Notes: a model not told the origin generated them from the letters alone. A DNA stretch of 64,000 bases from Rhynchosporium graminicola (GCA_900074885.1 FJUW01000010.1:248001-312000), one strand, 5' to 3'. Shown: positions 12,970 through 23,982, numbered from the stretch's first letter. Numbers and translations are program-made.

Positions 12970-14780
12970 ATGGCGTGGTCAAAGTCAACGCGGATCTCCA
13001 TCATGCTGGGGATCGATGCCGCCTTCTTGGTCCTGGAGCTGGGTACTGGTATCTGGGTTGGGAGTTTGGCTCTGATGGCCGATGCCTTTCATATGGTATG
13101 CAGACAATGGTCGCGCTGGCCACGGGTGGCAGATGGGCTTGAGCCGCTGCGTGTTATTATAGGAACTAGATGGCTAACAGTGGCGTAGTTGAACGATATC
13201 ATTTCGCTCATCGTAGGATTGTGGGCTGTCAAAGCCGCGCAGAAGTCTTCGACTGACAAGTACTCGTTCGGAGTCAGTATCCTTGTTTTTCTCATCCGCA
13301 GACTCAGACTGACATTCAACAGTGGCTGCGCGCGGAAATCCTGGGTGCCTTCTTCAATGCCGTGTTCTTGATCGCTCTTTGCGTCTCCATTGTCCTCGAG
13401 GCAGTACAGCGACTTCTCGATCCTCCCGAAATCAGCAATCCGATGTTCATTCTCATTGTTGGCTCCTTGGGACTTGCGTCTAACCTTGCGGGATTCTTGG
13501 TTCTTGGAGGACATGGGCATTCACATGGACCTGAAGAGCATGACCATGGCCACGACGAGATTAGCAGCGCGGAAGAGGGACACAGTCACGGTGGTCACAG
13601 TCATAGTCACAGCCATGGAGATCAACCAGCCAGTGCGGATGATGGACCGATTGGAGACATATACCCTGAAGCCGTTGTTGGTAGAGCAACTTGCAAGTCC
13701 CGACAAGGCCAGCATATTCGGTTCTCCACAGAGGACTCAGATGCGACAACCAGTGTCGACTCTCCCAGCAAGTCTCCTATCAAGCAGCACCGTAGAAGAA
13801 CAAGCAGCATAAAAAATGGCCGATACTCTACCCCCGATGATTTCAGCATTCACCCGGCCAGTTTCAGAAAAGAGATCATTGCTGCAAGCAGGCTGCAGGT
13901 TGATGAAGATGGAAACACAACCTCTGAAGACGAAACTGTATTAGATGGTCCTGATGAGAACTCCCCGTTGCTCGCCGGAAACGGCTCCTCTGCCAAATCC
14001 CACGGTCATGATCATGCACACGAGCACTCTGGACCAAAGCCAAGATCTGATTCATGGCATGCTGGTCATAATCACAATAAGCCAAAGAAGGCTAAGAAGG
14101 ATAGCCATGGTCACAACCACGCTGATATGGGTATGAACGCAATGATCCTTCATGTAATTGGAGATGCCTTGGGAAATGTCGGCGTTATTGTTTCAGCTCT
14201 GATCATCTGGCAAACCAACTGGTCTGGACGATTCTACGCTGATCCTGCCGTTTCTCTGTTCATCACGCTTATCATTCTCAAATCTACCATTCCACTTACC
14301 TTCGCGACCGCCAAGATTTTGCTCCAAGCTACTCCGGACCACCTTGACGTTACCGATATCAAGGAGGATATCCAGGAGCTTCCAGGTGTCATCAGCTGTC
14401 ACCACGTTCATATTTGGCAACTCAGCGACACTCAGATTGTTGCATCCATGCATATCCAGGTCGAGTTCCCTATCAGCGAGGCCAATGGTGAGAAGTATAT
14501 GGAACTAGCCAAGAATGTACGGAAATGCCTTCATGCCTACGGCATCCACAGCGCAACAATCCAGCCAGAGTTCTGTCTCGACAAAGCTCACGACCACACT
14601 GGTGAGAGACCTGGAGCGGTTGGACTTGATGGTATCGTCGGCCGGCCTCGCTGCGGCCTCGATTACGACGATACATGTCTCTTGGAATGTGTAGACGATT
14701 GCACAGGCAAGGGATGCTGTTCATCCCAAGCCGCCGACTCCCAACACGATCATTCTAGCCACGACGGCCACGCTCATTAG
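12970..14780 (+). CDS. zrc1: Vacuolar zinc transporter, CDF family (Zrc1/Cot1 type)
   Basis: Three exons (12970-13095, 13189-13272, 13323-14780) give 555 residues. The protein is a cation diffusion facilitator. Helices 1-2 (SIMLGIDAAFLVLELGTG; LALMADAFHMLNDIISLIV) carry the first HxxxD zinc site. Helix 5 (ILHVIGDALGNVGVIVSALI) carries the second HxxxD. Between helices 4 and 5 lies a very long loop with two His clusters (HGHSHGPEEHDHGHD and GHSHGGHSHSHSHGD; then SHGHDHAHEH and HGHNHAD) separated by about 190 residues that are largely Ser/Asp-rich. The C-terminal cytoplasmic domain ends in another His-rich tail. Zrc1/Cot1 proteins exchange cytosolic Zn2+ for vacuolar protons and give zinc (and cobalt) resistance. 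The first intron falls exactly inside the HMLND metal motif. A plain ZIP or Mn-CDF assignment is excluded by the HxxxD (not DxxxD) sites. Confidence 0.92.
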
Positions 14781-15270
14781 ATTTCCTTGATCGTACATAT
14801 TTTCTTTTAGTCTTCAAAAACAATGGTGGGGCGGTAGAGTCAATAAAAGTCTTGGTAGACAAGTTACTAGTCTTGGGGGCGTTTCCGCGTGGGGAACTCC
14901 AGATACATTACTATTTCTTTCATTCGATTTTGGCATATTGGGGTTGGCTGGGTGCTTGGTGTCTGCACGGGTAGCTGTATATTAGCAGGCTTGTAAGTTT
15001 GGTGGGGGCGTGCATAAAGGGCGGTGACTAGCAATGGTGGTAAATAGTTAATTGATTGGGCCATAAACTTTGAGCTCTTCGTTGGATGACCGTGTGATTC
15101 TAGTTCTTTGGACTTTCGCTCCTCAATCATCTATGCCAACTTGGAACTTTTTCAGAGCGCATCTTGCATATCCAGTTTGAGCTCAGCGGTCTGCTCTCTA
15201 CTTCTAAAGAGATGCTGTTCTACCCTAGTCTTCCTTCTAACCACTTCAACATCTCTCCATAGCCCTACAC
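14781..15270. other. Convergent 3' region
   Basis: Holds the 3' ends of the zinc transporter (+) and Ola1 (-). No coding potential is supported. The exact end of Ola1 is uncertain and may extend or retract within 15271-15413. Confidence 0.5.
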
Positions 15271-17787
15271 TTACTTCTTAACCGGCGAAACGTCTATTCT
15301 ATGATCAGCTGAGTTCATACTGATGCTGAAGCCTTTCGATGCCGAAGGCTCTCCAAGGTCTTTCTTTATCGGAACGAAACGGTTTTTTGGATACAAAATT
15401 GGGGTAACTTACTGAATTGGAAATGTATAATGTCCCCTAGAAAAGCCCAACACTGTCAGCAAACGGATCCACACACATCTCCCTCACGGCAACCTCTCCC
15501 ACCCCTCCCCTTCTCAAGCCAAGCGGGAACTACAGCACTCTCCCTCATCCCTACGAAAAATCCATAGGTGCCCAGAACAAAACGCACGGTGGGGAGGAAG
15601 AAAACACTCAACTCACCATCTTTAACCTCATAGCCTCTCCCCTCCTGTCGATACTTCCCCGCCGCTTTGATGGGCCCCATGCTCTTCCCGCCCTCGCACA
15701 GATCGTGGAAATCCTGATAGGCGACGACTTCGGCTTTGATGAAGCCGCGCTCGAAGTCGCCGTGGATGGCACCGGCTGCTTGGGGGGCGAGACAGCCGCG
15801 TGGGATGGTCCAGCATCGGATTTCTTTCTCGCCGGCTGGATTGAAGGGGGTGGATGTTAGAGAGGAGGGGGGTTATCGTGAGGAGAGTGGGGTTGGGGTT
15901 GTGGTTGGGTGTCTTCTGTGTATTTTTCTGATAGGAGCGGAGAGGAGAGAGTAAGAATAAAATGTTGCTCACCAGTGAAATAATACTGTAACCCCAGTTT
16001 CTCAAATCCTTCCGTGACGATCTTCGCTAATCGACTATTTACCTTACCTCCTCCATTCTCCTGTAACCACTTCTCCGACCCTTCTTTGTCATCTTTGAAG
16101 GTATAAACTTTCTCTTCGAATTCTATCGAGAAGGGGATGATGTCTCGAGGTAGACCGCCATGAGAGGTTACCCATTTGGCGATTAGGGGGAGGTATTTGG
16201 ATTTTTGGCGCAGGTAGTCTTTTTGTGTGAGGTTGACGAGGTAGATTGTCGGTTTCGTGGTTATGAGTTGCATCTAGGGTTGGGAGTGTCAGTCAATAGA
16301 GGGAGAGGAGAGGTGATGGGGATGAATGAGGGAGATAGAGAAGGAGATGAGTGGAATTGCACTTTCTCGTTGATGAGCTCGATTTCAGCTGAGGTCCATG
16401 ATCCATCACGGACTGGTTGGTCATTTTCTAGCATCTGTAACCAGATATCAGTTAGCACAACCAAATCAAATAGAGTCTTTTGCCGTCGTCTGGGATGTCA
16501 AGTGGAACTTACAGCCTTGATTTTCGCTACAGTGCTGGGGAAAAGCGGATTCATCTTGAACTTTCCACCTGCTTTCCTTACTACCGCTTCTTCGGAAATG
16601 ATGGTTTTGGCGAGGATGTCTGTTAAGTTTGTGTCAGTCAAATGACATTGTGCATCTCCTCCACTACTCATGTCTGGAGATCAAATCCGAAAACTGAGAT
16701 TCGCTTACCTAAATCCTTCTTACAGAGCTCACTCTGTATGGTATCTACTCACCGTCACAGTTCAAATTAATATTATGTCCTGAATTAGACCAATTTTTCA
16801 GCCTGGCATGATCCCAATGACAGGCTCTCAAGGCGGATAGTGGAAAGTAAGCGAATAAGACTTGCTCAAATCCCGCACGGGGTCAATCGAATCATCAACA
16901 TGCAGCACTTCGTCATTATCGAAAGCGCGGACGATGTGAAACATTCCATCTACGGCCTGGATGTGCGAGAGGAAAGCGTTCCCGAGTCCTTCGCCTTGGG
17001 AAGCGCCTTTGATGAGACCTGCTATGTCGGTCACTTGTAGGCTGGAAGGGGCTGTTTGTCAATCAAATTGTTCTTCAGGTTAGATGAACGAGATAGCTGA
17101 GGATTTGGAGAGACTTACTAGGCTGGGTACATTGATGGAGGCTTCCAAAGGTCGCATAGAAAGTCCTGAAAGTGCGTTAAAAATTTAGACGTCAATTGGC
17201 ATGAAATTTCAGATGCTCGTGACAGAATACTTCGAACTTCCACCATTCCTCTCTACAAGATGATGTGCTTTAGACCGACGCTACATATAACAGGCTTGAA
17301 GCAAGGAGAGCAAGAACACTTTCAGATGAGCAAAGCATTGGACAATCGCGTGACTGCAAGAGATATTGCGGTTGAGTCTAGTAACCAAATTATATATGTG
17401 CTCTGCTCAGGGCACCAAGCACTTTCCTCAAGGCCGAATGATGTAGGACTCCGAGTACACATTCTCAAGAACAAGCCAAACAAAACGCAAAAACAGAAGT
17501 TCAAAAATAAATCATAGCATATCGAGTACCCACAGACACACAAAGAAGTAAGAGTGAAACACAATACATACATATCTTACATCTGGCACAGCACACCTCG
17601 CCTCGTTCGGTTCGATGGTACAAAACGGATAATTCTCCGCCGCAGCATTCTGATCCGTCAAGAGATTAAACAGCGAAGACTTTCCCACGTTCGGCAAGCC
17701 AACACATCCCATTTTGAGGTTCTTGCGGACGCGGCCGAATGCCACGACGTTGCTCTTGACATCTTCGGTTGCTTTCTTTGGTGGCAT
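15271..17787 (-). CDS. ola1: Obg-like ATPase Ola1 (YchF family)
   Basis: Exons 17787-17572, 17165-17119, 17041-16866, 16744-16709, 16619-16513, 16434-16363, 16273-15973, 15835-15617 and 15436-15413, plus a short uncertain last exon ending near 15271, give about 400 residues. The G1 loop is GLPNVGKSS and G3 falls in [19 protein letters not shown] coiled-coil segment ([14 protein letters not shown]) and the TGS domain follow; the latter is recognised by [37 protein letters not shown] and the closing [14 protein letters not shown]. Ola1/YchF are P-loop ATPases linked to ribosomes and to stress and proteasome functions. Two oddities were seen. The third intron fits only a GC donor (TTGA|GCAAGT), and the NxxE nucleotide-specificity motif reads NLTQ (residues about 232-235). 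The first intron is 406 nt. A mini-exon of 36 nt (16744-16709) is needed for the conserved sequence. Confidence 0.88.
17166..17571 (-). other. Long (406 nt) first intron of Ola1
   Basis: Flanked by GTATGT and a CACTTTCAG acceptor. The conserved protein runs straight across (VPDVRY then [18 protein letters not shown]), so no exon is missing. I found no clear snoRNA boxes or other RNA gene inside. Confidence 0.7.
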
Positions 17788-20700
17788 CGTAGATATCGAT
17801 TTGGGTGTTGTGTGTTTTCGAAGGGGTAAATGACGGAAGACAAGAAGCAGGAGGGGTTGGAGGAGTTGGAGGGGGAAATTTCTTGACTCCCGTTATCTTG
17901 AGACAGAAGACGGAGATTGAGATTTTCGAGCCCGGTCTGAGGTACATAGATGCTGCTTTTGTGGGGTTATTGAGAATGGCCTGATGTTTGGCAGAGTGGG
18001 GCGGTTGAATCGCTTAGTGATTGCGTTGCAGACAATATTTCTCATTATTTTGCGAGGTAATACAAGGTGAATGGTAAACATTTACATTCAAGTTCTAGCT
18101 GGTTCTGGGCAACTGCTTCTACATTGGGATACAATGAGTATAGTAAACAGGTGGGATGTAAGATAAACTGACTCCGCACGGCTGGTCTTGACGAGTGAAG
18201 CCTACTCGAGGGTGAAACAAGTCAGAGTATACGCAGGTTCCGGATATAAAGGGATTGACTATACACAGTCCAAAATAGAAGCAAATGTTCTAGGTAGAAT
18301 GAGGAAACTTATCTTAGGAAAGGAATAAACTGTATTGAATTCCAATATGTCTATTGTGTTTTTATAAAATAGGCTAGATATAAACTAGCGGAATAGTTCT
18401 TTGTACTCACTAGAGCTTTGAGGTTTCTCAGCCTAAGATAAATAATAAAGATTAGTGTATCCAATTTGAGGAATCCATCAAAAGCTTCTTTAGGCAATGA
18501 ATATCGCCTTATCGGCTGATATATTTTGAGTTTTGTATAACTCATAAAGTCAATCTATCCAATCGAAATCAAAGGTATTTCCATTTTTTCCAAGCCTCCT
18601 AGCATACGACTTACTTGTATATAATACTGCTAAGTAGACGCTATTACCCGTATAGTAAGGATAATGTATTGTAGTAAAGATCGCTATCAAAGGTGAGGAT
18701 CTATCTTAGTAAAAGCAAACTTCAAGTTTCTCTACGGTACCGGGAGTATTTGTTACTTTCGAAAATCATTATTAGCCAGGCATAAATAAGTTCACTATCA
18801 AACTTTTCATTAAACAAAATCTTGGCTCATACGTTCTTTTTGCAATAGTCGTAGTAACAGCTGCAATTGAGGCGGATCCAATTCTTGATCGTCGAAGTCA
18901 TATCTATCTCATCAGAAGTAAGTTATCAAACAATAGCAATACTTTATAATATCACTCGACGAGATATAATATATTCTGTTGACATCACTCTGTCGTAGTA
19001 CATACAATCAAGTAGTCCGCGTGAGCCAAAGTACAGTTATAATTATAGTAGTATTATCAGTTGTACCGTGGCTACAGAATCTAGGTAGTCGAGACTCCGG
19101 AAGGGAGATATATCTGGCCGGCTAAACCCCGGCGTAGATACTCGACTAACTCGTGACTATAGACCAACAAATTCAGTAGTCAAAGTCGCTAGATTATTGT
19201 AGGAAATTATTGGTAAAGTCATAAGAAAACTTGATGACATCACCAGAATCGGAATGATTGACTTCGAGGGAGACGAATATGCCTGGTCTCGACTTTCTTT
19301 GCGCTATGACATGCGGGTCCTGACCATTTCGTCCCCGATACGAGTAGTGAGTGCAGTAATATCGCTGATCTCGAATGTCAGATATTTAATCGTGGGATGA
19401 TATCAAGTTCTGCATGGATTTTGGGATTATTAATTGTTATTCAGAAGAGTCCCGGCATATTCGTTTCTAGCAAAGCCGATTGAAAATTTATATTATTTCA
19501 CCTGCTAGTAAAGTCATTAAATAATCCTATGACTTTGACTTTAATTTTAGATAATGTCCTGTAACCCTTTCGCGACTTTGATGTCTTTGGAGTAATACCT
19601 GTCACTTTAGTGGCCTACGCAAGGTCTGGCTTCGCCGGTGAAAAATGGGATTCGCGTCGAAATAGAGTGCGATAATGTTCCTAGGGCGGAAAAAGCAAAT
19701 GTCGAATCGTAGAATAAAAAGTCGCCGTACCGAAGACAATTTGCTTGGCTTCCTTTACTCCCAACAAAAACGCACTTTCGATAATTTGCTTATTATCATA
19801 TGACAATATGTAGTAGACCATAATGATGGATGGCTGATACACTTCCTCTCACAATGAGTAAGAGCTTCTAGCATCGCTACCCTTTAAGATCTCGGTCATT
19901 GAACATCAAGTAAAGAACCTTTGTTCTCGTGACTGTGCACAATCACGTTTACAAAGACTCGTAAGCCGCTGGCTCGATGGTTCTCCTGACTCGTTTCATC
20001 AAGCCGCTGCAAGGAACGAAGGCAATTGCGGGGGCTGAAGTCTCCACTTCCCGCTTGAGCTCCTTGACACAACACCAATCTCCCCCAATTTGAAGACAAA
20101 AATATATCGACCCGCTGTGAAAGTTCACCTTAGGTTTTTTCGGTGGAGCAAAGATAGGAGAGCAGACGCATAGTAGACGGCTTCGAATAGACGTTGTAGT
20201 TAGTTGTTATATCATTACCTGTTGAATGAGGCAACAAGTTATGAAAGCAATATCACTTGAAGTATCACGGGGTGGAACGCGACTACATATTCGTCTAAAT
20301 TTGAACGCTCTTTCGGAGTTAGCGTGACGGCCCGGCCGGCAGGTAGGCTTGCTTCCTTCAGCGAGATATTGGTCCAAAGGTCTTCGTAAGTCCTCGATAG
20401 CCCTGACAAGTTTGATAATTCGAGATTCTACAAAGGATGGTTTATGGCTTGCTCAACCATCCAGCTTTCCAGTAATAATTTCGTTTACATACGTAAACAC
20501 GAAATTCTTGACCGGTATATGCCTGGCGCCCAGTAGGTTGGGTCGAGATATGGGCTTGGCACTACTCAAGCAAACATGCGTATCCAAGATTCAATCATCC
20601 ATATTGGGAACGGGAGTCAAAGCTCACGAAGTTTGCGGTGATAAACTCAAGCCACACTCCACAGAAACATCGTTTGCGGCTAAGATGACAGGCGGCAGCG

Positions 20701-20965
20701 CTATAACAACCCAGTCAATGGCTGTAAGGTTTGTTGTCTCGGTTATTTCAGGGGTCAATAAGCTCCACCACCGCGAGATCAACGCATCCTCGTCTGAACA
20801 CGAGAAATGTGCATGAGGATATATGGAGCAGAGATCAGTGCGCGAGGTTGTCAAGTTTGTTGATAAGGACCGCGATGCGCCTCCCCGGCGTAGGCCTTCT
20901 CTTTCCCTACCGGCCACCAACGTTTGTTCCCTGGACACTCATCACATTCTTTTGAAACTCTAATA
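17788..20965. other. AT-rich gene-free segment
   Basis: From about 18250 to 19850 the sequence is visibly AT- and TpA-rich, with stops in every frame, and resembles a decayed repeat or a TpA-enriched island, though no terminal repeats or transposase motifs could be recognised. 17800-18100 is the Ola1 promoter. On the minus strand, 20938 to about 20340 holds a stretch of mostly open reading frame interrupted by TGA codons (see findings). The last few hundred bases are the promoter of the following wall-protein gene. Confidence 0.5.
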
Positions 20966-22684
20966 ATGGCCCCTTCTGCCCTCTCTAGCAGTGCTGCTCT
21001 CTTGCTCCTCAGCGTGAGCGTAGCATCTGCTGCTGTGTCTTGCACACTCGACGCTGGAGGAGTTCCTGGTTCTATTTGCGGAGTCTTCGGCCAAATCTCC
21101 ACCGTGGATTACTATCTCGAGGATCTTTTCGTAGAGACAACAGCGGAAACTTGCTCAGCAGCTTGTGCTGCGCGACCTTCATGTTTGTCTTTTAATCTTG
21201 CCGACGGAAACTTCTGCGAGCTTGCAACCGGCACTCAGAGACAGTTGGGATTTGTTGCTTCGGATGCCGACCCCTGGTACAAAGGATACGATATGACATG
21301 CTTCACTTGCACTGGCCTCACTTCTTCGTCATCCAGCACTGTGTTTAGCTCGACAATCTCGTCCAGCTCGAGCTCAAGCTCATTAGCGCCGTCGATTACG
21401 TCCAGCTCGAGCTCTGTGGTTTCAACAATATCCAGCAGCTCTAGCTCGGTAGCGTCGTCCACCAGCTCAAGCTCCGTGGTATCAACAACTTCCAGCAGCT
21501 CGAGCTCGGTAGTATCAGCAAGTTCCGCAAGCTCCAGCTCAGTAGAGCCAAACCTTACAGCATCAACCTCGGGCTTGGTTGAGCCAACAATTTCGAGCAG
21601 CTCCAGCTCTATAGAGCCAACATCCACAGCATCAAGCTCGGGGTCGGTTGTACCAACGATCTCGGGCAGCTCCAGCTTCACAGAGCCAACCTCCTCCTGC
21701 AGCTCAGTCAAATCGACAATTTCATCTGTTGTCTCTACTGGTAGGCCCACATCATCTTTCATATTCAGAAATTCCACGACCTCTTCAAGCTCGCCAACAT
21801 CGACCAAATCTGGAAGCATTGTCCTCACCACTGAGGCTCCTTCGTCTACATCGTCGACCTCCGGCACAACTTCAATCGCGGTCCTGACCACTTCAACTGT
21901 CTACGCGACCTCATTCTACACCATCACTTCCTGCGCTCTAGGTATTGTCAACTGCCCTTTCGGCTCCGTAACAACAAAGACGATTGCTCTTTATACGACC
22001 ATCTGCCCAGTTAGCGCGACTCCAACCAAGCCTGTCTCAACCTCAGGCGCCACGCCGTTCACTACTTCCACTGTCCCAACCTCAGTTGCCACACCACTCA
22101 CTACTACTACCGTATACGCTACCTCCGTATATACCATCACCAAGTGCGCCCCAGGCGTAAAATGCGACGTGGGTTATGCGACAACTGAGATCATCTCACT
22201 TTACACAACCGTCTGCCCCGCCACCCAAATCTCTGCGACTAGCGTGAAGGGTGTTCCTCACAGCTCGGCACCCGCCGTCCCAGGCCATTCTGCTCCTGCC
22301 GGACATCCCGAGGTCCCAGTTTCGACCGTTATGGTCTACCCAACCGGTCCAGCCGCCGGCGCTGTCTCAAGCCCAGTCGTGCCAGAAACCTATCCAACCA
22401 AGCCTGTGGAAGAGCCAGTACCAAACTCATCCCTCGTCACAATACAGACCAACACCATCGTCCCGACCTATCCAACCGCCGCGGCCGTCCCAGTCAATAA
22501 CGGAACTGCGACTTCGCAGTCATCCGCCAAGGGCAATGTTGGTACGGCATCTATCTACCTTTCCGTGACAGGCATCCCTACTGCTACACCTTCCCCTATC
22601 ACATCTAATGCTGGTAACGCACTTGGTGCAAAGTGTTTCGGAATGGCTGTCGTTGGAGGATTGATCGGTGCTGCTCTTTTATAA
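20966..22684 (+). CDS. GPI-anchored Ser/Thr-rich cell-wall protein with PAN/apple-like head
   Basis: Single exon, 572 residues. The start at 20966 was chosen over the in-frame ATG at 20924 because it directly begins a signal peptide (MAPSALSSSAALLLLSVSVA). A Cys-rich head (about 20-125; CTLDAGG, ETCSAACAARPSC, FCELATG, MTCFTC) resembles PAN/apple-type modules that bind proteins or glycans. About 200 residues of Ser/Thr/Val low complexity follow, expected to be heavily O-mannosylated. Then comes a motif repeated twice: TTSTVYATSFYTIT with Cys pairs ending TTICP, and TTTTVYATSVYTIT ending TTVCP. The C-terminus has a small-residue omega region (TSNAGNALG) and a hydrophobic tail (MAVVGGLIGAALL), a typical GPI signal. 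The protein is probably a wall or surface adhesin-like protein. The exact ligand is unknown. The long minus-strand open frame opposite the Ser tract is an artefact of its composition. Confidence 0.85.
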   Translation: MAPSALSSSAALLLLSVSVASAAVSCTLDAGGVPGSICGVFGQISTVDYYLEDLFVETTAETCSAACAARPSCLSFNLADGNFCELATGTQRQLGFVASDADPWYKGYDMTCFTCTGLTSSSSSTVFSSTISSSSSSSSLAPSITSSSSSVVSTISSSSSSVASSTSSSSVVSTTSSSSSSVVSASSASSSSVEPNLTASTSGLVEPTISSSSSSIEPTSTASSSGSVVPTISGSSSFTEPTSSCSSVKSTISSVVSTGRPTSSFIFRNSTTSSSSPTSTKSGSIVLTTEAPSSTSSTSGTTSIAVLTTSTVYATSFYTITSCALGIVNCPFGSVTTKTIALYTTICPVSATPTKPVSTSGATPFTTSTVPTSVATPLTTTTVYATSVYTITKCAPGVKCDVGYATTEIISLYTTVCPATQISATSVKGVPHSSAPAVPGHSAPAGHPEVPVSTVMVYPTGPAAGAVSSPVVPETYPTKPVEEPVPNSSLVTIQTNTIVPTYPTAAAVPVNNGTATSQSSAKGNVGTASIYLSVTGIPTATPSPITSNAGNALGAKCFGMAVVGGLIGAALL

Positions 22685-23190
22685 GAGAGTATTGCCTAGC
22701 TGTATAGCGAGATAGATGGTGGGCATAACATTAATGAAAGTGCTCAACAATAGGGAGTCCATTTAAATATGTTAGTATAACAATATAGATCGTAGTACAA
22801 TATCATCCAACACTCACCTGGTCCTTGGTTTCCGCTTGTTCTGCTTCCGGCGATACAATCATTGCAAGGTGATGATGATATGTGATTGAAATCTAAGATT
22901 TCTCTTCTGGGCCTTACTGAGATGCTAAGGTAAAGTCACAAAGGTGCCACAAGACTTTGAATCGGAGGATAATCTGTACTCACGATATTGACCGTTTGGA
23001 ATGTTTCTGCCTAAAGAAAGGCAACTCGTAAATTAGCTCTCTTCACGGCATACGAAATGGTCCGCTTCGAGTGGAATGTTGAATTGTGGAAACACATACT
23101 AACGTCTACTAGATTGCCGAGCCATCTATATTCCATGAGCTGCGAAACCATACATTTCACCTTCCACCCTAACTGAATCCAGCAGAACTC
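22685..23190. other. Intergenic with several intron-like signals on the minus strand
   Basis: Lies between the 3' ends of the GPI protein (+) and the Gly-rich protein (-). On the minus strand, repeated donor/acceptor pairs occur (for example GTTAGT near 23104, CTTTAG near 23014, GTGAGT near 22984 and 22818, TACTAAC near 22772). These may be 3' UTR introns of the Gly-rich gene or a non-coding transcript. No protein is supported. Confidence 0.4.
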
Positions 23191-23982
23191 CTATAGGAAT
23201 TTGCTGGCCATCGACATTAAGCCAGAAGCTTCACTCGATCCACCACCACCCTGCATTTGACTCTTCATGAACATCTTGAGAGCCATTTCGCCAGCTTTTT
23301 GGACAGTCGACTCCTTGTTGGCATTCGAAACGTTGCCTTGCGAAGACTGATGGTCGAACAGCTTACTAGCCTCGGCCATGGCCATGCCCACGAATGCATT
23401 CTGTGAGTTACCCTTTTGAGTATTGCCTGATGAGCCCCCAGAGAACATCTTTAATGCCTGCATAGCGGCTGCAGCTCCCATGGAGCCGGAATTGGCTTGG
23501 CCGCCACCTCCACCTCCGAAAAATTGCTGATGGGATTGAACGGCATCTGTAGAATTGTTGGTTAAATTCTGGGGTATGATCAGGAACGTATACTAACCTT
23601 GTTCGTTAAGATTGGAATTACCAATATGTTGCTTATTCTGGCTGAGAGAGCTCAAGACACTGGAGAAAATCGATGATTCTCCAGAACTACCAGCATGTCT
23701 CTCGGCGTGCTCAGCTGCACCACTGAGATCATCAACATCTCCACCAGAATATCCAGCTCCTCCACCATAGTTATTGTGTCTACCTTGTTCGACTGGACGA
23801 CCAGAGTATTCATTTTCTACACCCCCGTAGCCGCCCTGTTGGCGTCTACCTCCATCATCTTGGCCTCCGTAGCTGTCATCGTTGTTGTTTTGGCTACCAT
23901 ATCCCCCCTCTTGACGCCTCTCTCCCCCGTAGTCTCCACCTTGACCCGACTGGTTGTCATCGTAATAACCTCTGTTAGACAT
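23191..23982 (-). CDS. Gly/Gln-rich protein resembling fungal 'beta-flanking' proteins
   Basis: Two exons (23982-23598 and 23546-23191) give 246 residues. The first third is a low-complexity region of Gly, Gln, Asn, Asp and Tyr (YYDDNQSGQGGDYGG and similar), predicted disordered and prion-like in composition. It is followed by a helical Ala/Ser/Met-rich region (AEHAERHAG, SIFSSVLSSLSQNKQ; after the intron QSHQQFFGGGGGG, MGAAAAMQALKMF, MAMAEASKLFDH, AGEMALKMFMKSQM, LMSMASKFL). This architecture matches fungal proteins carried in databases as 'beta-flanking protein' or as a DUF7721-type family, whose role is not established. No signal peptide or membrane segment is present, so it is likely cytosolic. 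The intron (GTTAGT ... CTACAG, 51 nt) is in phase. The function should be treated as unknown. Confidence 0.8.

Noticed and set aside
20349..20816. 155-codon plus-strand frame before the wall-protein gene
   Set aside because: First Met is not an ATG in good context; no domain; opposite strand shows an equally open frame.
21235..21891. 218-codon frame antisense to the Ser-rich wall protein, rich in Glu/Leu/Val/Asp
   Set aside because: Composition is the mirror of repeated Ser codons (AGC/TCC); a shadow of the real gene.
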